Shown here: one piece after another, positions 58,320 to 64,000 of the stretch
Position numbering within the stretch: the stretch's first letter is position 1
How the letters are laid out: each line of letters opens with the position of its first letter
DNA from: Branchiostoma belcheri
Lineage: Eukaryota; Chordata; Leptocardii; Amphioxiformes; Branchiostomatidae
Assembly: GCF_001625305.1 (NCBI RefSeq)
Contig: NW_017802458.1
Coordinates: 997,585 to 1,061,584, forward strand
DNA: 64,000 nt
Reading direction: 5' to 3'
Program-made: the position numbers and the translations under genes
Notes under the pieces: generated by a model
What the model saw: only the letters and a program-made list of their open reading frames with translations
Databases searched by the model: none
What the model was told of the DNA's origin: nothing

Positions 58320-59655
58320 TTTTCTTCATGGCTTGGGAGGTGAAACTAGCTGTTGCTGCCACGTGCCTTGCGAACCTGGTGTGTAACAGTAAGGGGTGGT
58401 AATACTGACTATACTTTTTCAAATACAGCAAAAAGAATTATACGATTATATCTGGCGAATATAATACATGTATGTGTACATGTACCTGTATTAGGCCATA
58501 CAATTTTCAGTTTAATGTTTTGCTCAATGGGATGGGTTGGAACAAGTGTGTTCAGTTTAAATCTACCAGTATCAATTTTTTTAGCTTGTGACATATATAA
58601 CATCAATTCTCATAATTCTTCAAGACGGCCACATAAAGAAACTGTTTTATCAAGAAGGCATTCTCCTGAACATCTTTATATCTGTGTGTGATTTTAGTTT
58701 GCACACCTCCAGGACTTTCTTGATAGTAGACCTCTTTAAATTTTCTTTCTATATATTGGTATTTTCAAGTGTACCTTTTTGATTACAACTTAAGATGTTA
58801 ATTCATAATTCAAAGTTTCTAAACTGTTACATTACAGCCTCTTTAGTATCGTTTTATTACATGTATGTAAATAATAATTACTATGAATTAACATGTTCTC
58901 ATTTTACTGTTATATTGCAAAATATCATATAGCAGAAATTACAAGTATCTGAATATTCATAAAAAAAATCTTCTAGTCTTCTCCTCCAATGTTCTAAGAC
59001 TTGTGTTAGTCTTGTTATCAATAGAGGATTGTACAGAAATGATAGTGAACATACTGAGTGTTAAAATAACAGTAACATGGAATAATCAGAGATTCTGTTC
59101 CATCATCTTTGTAACTGTTACAAAAAATTAACGATTGTCAAAATGAAAAAAAATGTCAGAATGGAAAATGTTTTGGTAGAAGACACATTATCATGTTATG
59201 TAAAATCATTTTTGGTCCAACACAAGAAGAACTCAACTTGCCAAACAGGTCAGTAACCTACAGTTTATTAGTCTGGTTAAAAAAAGTATATACTTGTTGT
59301 GAATTGAAAGTTTTCTGTTTAAAGGGGTGTCTGAAAATTCCCAGCTCCCTTCCTAGGGCTAGAACACTTAGATTTGTGGTGTTATGATAAAGAAATTTTT
59401 AAATTTATCATAATTATGATAGTGCATTTATAAACCATAATTATGATAGTGCATTTATCAACCATCTACCGACCATTTATCAACCATCTACAAGTGGTAG
59501 GAGGATAAAAAATTTAAAAAAATGTATAATATTGGGTTTGATAAGATTAAACAACAAAGGTTGCCTATAATATGAATAATAAAGTTGCTGGCCCTGAAAA
59601 TGTAGAAGGTGTGGGTTCAAAAAATTCAAAAATTGTTTGATTGACATGAATAGAT
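58320..59655. other. No gene seen downstream of gene D
   Basis: AT-rich DNA. A 29-bp-type tandem repeat (cataattatgatagtgcatt) lies at 59408-59460 and a second (atttatcaaccatctac) at 59452-59492. I see no exon here. Confidence 0.6.
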
Positions 59656-59665
59656 TGTTTTTTTT

Positions 59666-59853
59666 TACCATTTTCGCATGCGCGAAAATGGTAACTCAGA
59701 CGAGTTGGCACGTTGGATGCATGGATGGTTCGACGGTTCGACCCTTCAACGGCCATGCAGACATGCTAAGTCACCGCATGTCGCTAGATGTCGTTGTTGC
59801 GACGGCCATGCAGACATGCTGAGTTGCCGCATGTCGCTAGATGTCGTTGTTGC
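59666..59853. repeat. Hairpin end and 53-bp tandem repeat
   Basis: taccattttcgc and gcgaaaatggta pair around a 4-nt loop (59666-59693). Two 53-bp copies of acggccatgcagacatgcta...gtcgttgttgcg follow (about 59748-59800 and 59801-59853). Probably part of a foldback element. Confidence 0.75.
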
Positions 59854-60759
59854 GAGTGCACTTTTTACCATTTATGCCTTGGACGTTTGTATACTTTCCA
59901 TTATGGTTGCTAATTTCAAAATCATAGTTCTATTAATGTTGCATAACAAAGCTGCTGACAAAACAAACTTAATTTGTCTTGAACAATAACTTGATTTTAT
60001 TATTTGCCAAAAATGTTGATAAAGACATGTCTATAATCACAGTAATCAAGGATTTAATAAACTGCATAAATTATGTCAATGAGCATTAGCAGTGTGGATT
60101 AGTCTAGATGTTCAGATTTCCATTAGCCGGCAGTCCAGAGGGTCACACGCCCGACCAATCAAGGCGCTGCAGGCAAAGCTTATTAAAAGCCTCCTTTTCA
60201 GGCGTTCCCGGATCGGTGTTTGTGTGTGTGTGTGTGGTTGGGGGGGGGGGTTATTTCGTGACCAACGTAGATCGCACGCAATAGAAGCTCCGGCCTACAT
60301 AGCTGTCCGTGGAACTATTGATATTACCTGGGTGACTAACTTTCACCAACATGTCTTTTGTATTTTAGGAAATTAATTAATTAATGAGTGAGTGTTTCAT
60401 TAACTTAAATAGGTATTGCATTGTTTGGCAAGGTATTTTCCATTGACAATTTTTAATAGATCAGGTTGATCAAATGATATAATGTAAACAATTATATATG
60501 ATTAGTAAAAGATGACTTTTGAAGTTCTGTTCGAGTATTATTTTAGGGTTGAATCAGGGTCAACGCGAAAAAAAATCATCATCCGGTGATCGACATCATG
60601 CCCCCCCGCACACTTCATGTATTCAGTGTTCTAAATACCCGTCTTCAGTCTGCAATTTGCAGATAGATTTTCAGGATTGCAGGATAAAAATTACACAATC
60701 TGCAATTTGAAGAATGGAAAAAAAAATCTATGGTCCTCACAACTTCATATTCCCTTTGT

Positions 60760-61050
60760 TTGACCCGCCCGGCGCCCAAATCCCGCTGCGATTCAAGCCG
60801 CGGCGGCTTCTCGAGCCATGCAAATAAACCTAGTCCTGACGTCACAGCCTCCGATTTCCACCGAGCCAGCCCCGAGCGCATGCCGACAGCGAGGGATGTG
60901 GCTCAGATTTCCGACGATTTCCTTATTTAGATCATTCGGAAGACTTCGGGTAGCAAACAAAATGGCCGCCATGCACATGATTTTATACTAGTAGCTTCGC
61001 TTCTCAACCGAAATGAGGAAGTTTAACCTCATTTGCAGACTTTAGCGACC
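60760..61050 (+). promoter_or_regulatory. GC-rich promoter-like patch
   Basis: Among AT-rich neighbours this stretch is CpG-rich. It carries an octamer ATGCAAAT (60818-60825), a CRE TGACGTCA (60837-60844) and a YY1-like AAAATGGCCGCCAT (60959-60972). It precedes an ATG in strong context (gcgaccATGg, 61051). The motifs are seen; promoter function is inferred. Confidence 0.4.
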
Positions 61051-61308
61051 ATGGAGTTGATTTGGGGAAGTGCTGAGACGCGATTTCGCTACGGCATATG
61101 GGATTTTGCCGCGGAGGGAGTTACGTACGCCGGCAAAAACTTGCTTCAGCGATCGGCTCCAGAAAATTTATCTTTATGCTGCCGCTCAAGTCTTCGAAGG
61201 TGGTTTAACGAAGTTTATATAAATGATAAAGCCACTTTGCGTAGATCGATCTCCGTTTTCTTGCGATGGTATGAAAATTCAAGTACAGTATATTTTCAAA
61301 ACGTTTGA
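61051..61308 (+). CDS. Possible first exon of an unrecognised gene
   Basis: An 85-residue frame, MELIWGSAETRFRYGIWDFA then AEGVTYAGKNLLQ, begins in good Kozak context after the GC-rich patch. A donor-like TG|gtatga occurs near 61268, after SVFLRW, which would shorten it. The product matches no family I recognise and no second exon is seen before the window ends. It could equally be chance. Confidence 0.3.
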   Translation: MELIWGSAETRFRYGIWDFAAEGVTYAGKNLLQRSAPENLSLCCRSSLRRWFNEVYINDKATLRRSISVFLRWYENSSTVYFQNV

Positions 61309-61637
61309 TATTTCTTTGTTCGTTGCCACATGTTGTTTATTTATCTTATTGTCATGTACAGTTACCAGCGTGAGTCTGAGTCGAGCCATTGTTCTTATGT
61401 GGCCGTTAGCACATGTTGTTTAAACAGACAGCAACATTGAAGAAAAGAACCGAGTTAACAGACGTCGGCACGTTCCTTGAAGTCAGGTTTCCCGCCGTAT
61501 TTAAATACGAAATGTGTGGGCCCGCGGCGTTTTGAAAAGACGCGACGCGCTTTGGAAAGACCCCGCGCCGTGGCTCATTCAAATTCGCTACATTTTTTGC
61601 TAAGTTTAATGTCTTCACCCACGATTTTTGACCGTCA

Positions 61638-61730
61638 ATATTGACGGTAAGGACTTAAATTTTTACCGTCCGACGGGAAAAAATACCGTCAATTGACGGT
61701 AAAACGGGCGCTGGCTAAAGCCCTGGTTGA
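61638..61730. repeat. Cluster of ACCGTCAA/TTGACGGT palindromes
   Basis: ccgtcaatattgacgg, ttaccgtccgacgg and taccgtcaattgacggta lie within 60 bp, followed by agccctgg. Likely the end of an inverted-repeat element. Confidence 0.5.
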
Positions 61731-62405
61731 ATGTCACGAGGTTTGTAAACTTAGATGTTGGGGACAAAGCCATAGAAGAGATTTTGAATAAAATTATATA
61801 TATATATTAACGTTACTTATAATTTAAGTTAAAATGTACTTTTGTGTCTCATTTTTTTATTCTGTTAAAAAGACTCTTAAAAGAGAGAAAACAGGTTATA
61901 AACTGTTATATTCTTGATTTTTGTAATGTTTTAAACTTAAAGAGTTGAAATATAGAAGTGCATGTTCTCTCATTATATACAATGTTGATGAGAACTAGAA
62001 CCATTTATATAACTTAGGTAAATTGAAATGCTAGGATGGGGAAAATGCTAGAATGCATTGCACTACGGTACGTTCCACCACCATATACTCCTCAACCATC
62101 CACCAGTTCGTAAAAACTGTAAGCCTGTAAGCGGCGAAAATGGTCAGCTTTTGCAGAAGCACTTGTTTTAAAGGTTACACAGATTGTTCTCTTTGAAATT
62201 ACATGCTGTGCTGTGAGATCAATAAGTTGTGGAATGTATTAAGTTTTCTTTCATTCAAGAATTAAAATTATTCTGTTTCAAATTGGGCTGTGTTACGGTC
62301 TGTGTTGCAGTGTGTTGTATGGCTAACGCTGTGGGAATGACGCCACAATTGTCTAGCGACAGTTTCAGTTTATTGAGATACCCTTTAGCCCATTATGGGC
62401 TATTC
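61731..62405. other. No gene seen
   Basis: AT-rich, short frames only, no recognised repeat. Confidence 0.5.
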
Positions 62406-62663
62406 TAAAACGTTAAACTTTATTCCAACACACTATTTACAGGGATCAAATTTTCAGCGACCACTGTCGCCTTCATCAGGATAATTGCTTACGTCACGTA
62501 TCAGTAAAGTCTCGTGCGAATAAGGTCACGTGTTTGTAAACCGTAACTCTCGCGAGATCACGTTGTGAAGTGATTGGTCATTAATTATCCTGATGAAGGC
62601 GACAGTGGTCGCTGAAAATTTGATCCCTGTAAATAGTGTGTTGGAATAAAGTTTAACGTTTTA
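62406..62663. mobile_element. 258-bp foldback with 81-bp arms
   Basis: The left arm 62406-62486 (taaaacgttaaactttattc ... gccttcatcaggataatt) is mirrored almost perfectly at 62583-62663 around a 96-nt loop. The arm text (cctgatgaaggcgacagtgg) is of the type seen at Penelope-like element ends. A fragment is in the GST intron at 2390-2425. Confidence 0.85.
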
Positions 62664-62739
62664 CTATATGTCTAACTCTTAGAATGACCAAACTTAATTC
62701 CAAAGGAAAAGAAGAAAATGCGAAGAATGCGTAGTCATT

Positions 62740-62876
62740 TGTTCAACCTTCATGACAACGATGTTGTCATCAATGAAGGCAACTTTTGGGGGTCAATTTT
62801 TTTTAATTCACTCGCATGAGTTTTTGCTTTAACAGAGGGTGTCATTCATACAATCAAATCAACATGGCCTTATGTA
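62740..62876. mobile_element. Half copy of the aggccatgttgatttgat MITE
   Basis: The right arm caatcaaatcaacatggcct at 62850-62870, preceded by the ctcgcatgagttt block, matches 56340-56490. The left arm is missing. Confidence 0.6.
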
Positions 62877-63010
62877 GTATTTGGGTAGGAAGAATGGCGT
62901 ATAAAAAAGAAACTTATACATGGTAAACAAGAAAAGCACACGGAATACAACATAAAAACCAGACTGACAAAGCTAGTTCAGTTTTAATGTTGTAGCAGTG
63001 AACATTCTAT

Positions 63011-63250
63011 TACTGGAAGAAATGTCGCATTCACCAATACTAGAACTTAATACCAATAAAGTTCAGTAATGATTTGAATATAAACATCACTGTACAAAAG
63101 AATTGTATATGAAATTAACGTCCTTGATATTACTGCAAGAAATGTCGCATTTACCAATACCACTAGTACTTAATACCAGTAAAGTTCAGTAATGATTTGT
63201 ATATAAACATAACTGGACACAAGAATTGTAAATGAAATTAACGTCCTTGA
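63011..63250. repeat. Tandem duplication, about 120-bp period
   Basis: Two copies of attactg-aagaaatgtcgca ... aaattaacgtccttga, slightly diverged. From 63251 to the window end I see only AT-rich DNA; the open frame 63232-63468 has no recognisable domain. Confidence 0.75.
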
Positions 63251-64000
63251 CTTTTATTGACTTCTATTGTAAAGCCAGAGATTGTGTACAGGGTAAACAT
63301 TACTCGACTACAATTGGTAAATCCGACTTTTCGTGCACTGTATGTTATTTTTGTTACTGTTATACTGATATTTTTATTATCAACACCGAAGACTTTGATC
63401 TCCATCTAAACTACCTACTTAACATACAGAAACCACCTGTCCATTATTTGCAAGATTACATTATATAAAGTTTCTGTACCCAATTCTTCTTTATATATTT
63501 CTTTATTCTATTTTTGCTGCTGTTTACTCAGTTGTTTATTAATTTTTTTTTAATTTTTTGCTGCTGTTTACTCTGTTGTTTATTAATTAGGACTACGTAC
63601 ATGTTTTATCTGCTAATAGAGTAAGAAAACAAGACCTTAAAATGATTTTACATGTTTTACTTTATTTGACACACTTTTAAGATGAGAATCAAAGTAGTTC
63701 CTTGAAGGCTTATATAGTGCCTGCTATGGCAATTTGGGACTTGATAGGACTTAGTATGTAGTTAGGGGAAACACCATTAATGATGATAAATGCAAGCTAA
63801 GGTTTTCTCTCGTTTGTATCTGAAAAATCTTCATTCAATTACATTAGTATTAAATGTCTCATTTCATCAATTTTTAGAAACGTCACAGAGGGAGGTAATG
63901 ACATTTTTCATTCATGATATATGATAATGATATATGATCAGTCCAAAACATTTTCAACATTTTTGTACTCAAAAGTTTGGTTTGGTTTTCCGCAAGCTAC

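Noticed and set aside
63232-63468. 78-codon Cys/Tyr-rich frame
   Set aside because: Starts within a non-coding tandem duplication, with no domain, splice context or promoter.

Overview
The window looks like animal (deuterostome) genomic DNA, most probably amphioxus (Branchiostoma). The reasons are spliced genes with GT-AG introns, a tandem cluster of C-type lectin/sushi (CCP) genes of the kind expanded in amphioxus, and a dense mix of LINE, Penelope-like, tRNA-SINE, piggyBac-like and foldback repeats. Species is inferred; no search was run. A 20-N gap (11319-11338) shows it comes from an assembly.

Layout, all recognisable genes on the + strand. (1) 548-2924: last four exons of a sigma-class glutathione S-transferase (haematopoietic prostaglandin-D-synthase-like). 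(2) 2925-8260: repeat-rich spacer with LINE and SINE pieces and a stray copy of a lectin-gene first exon (5031-5130). (3) 8264-58319: three tandem paralogues, here called B, C and D, of a chimeric type II membrane receptor. Each reads: cytoplasmic exons with tyrosine-bearing modules, one transmembrane exon, a Thr-rich stalk exon, a mucin-like 21-bp VNTR fused to a CCP domain, further CCP exons, and a two-exon C-type lectin domain. (4) 58320-64000: AT-rich DNA with repeats and one GC-rich promoter-like patch with a possible first exon near 61.05 kb.

Gene C (28058-39279) can be joined by eye into nine exons, every phase matching, giving 2394 nt and 797 residues. It anchors the family model. Gene B (8264-23169) has a doubled cytoplasmic exon, a 1.6-kb insertion inside its stalk exon, and an in-frame deletion that removed both CCP domains. 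Gene D (46884-58319) has a different first exon with four YEEAERV repeats, six CCP domains, a 29-unit mucin tract and a one-base frameshift in the lectin exon.

The paralogues also serve as empty-site controls for mobile elements: several insertions are present in one copy and absent at the matching position of another. This gives exact boundaries for a TTAA-target piggyBac-like MITE and for LINE, Penelope-like and foldback insertions.
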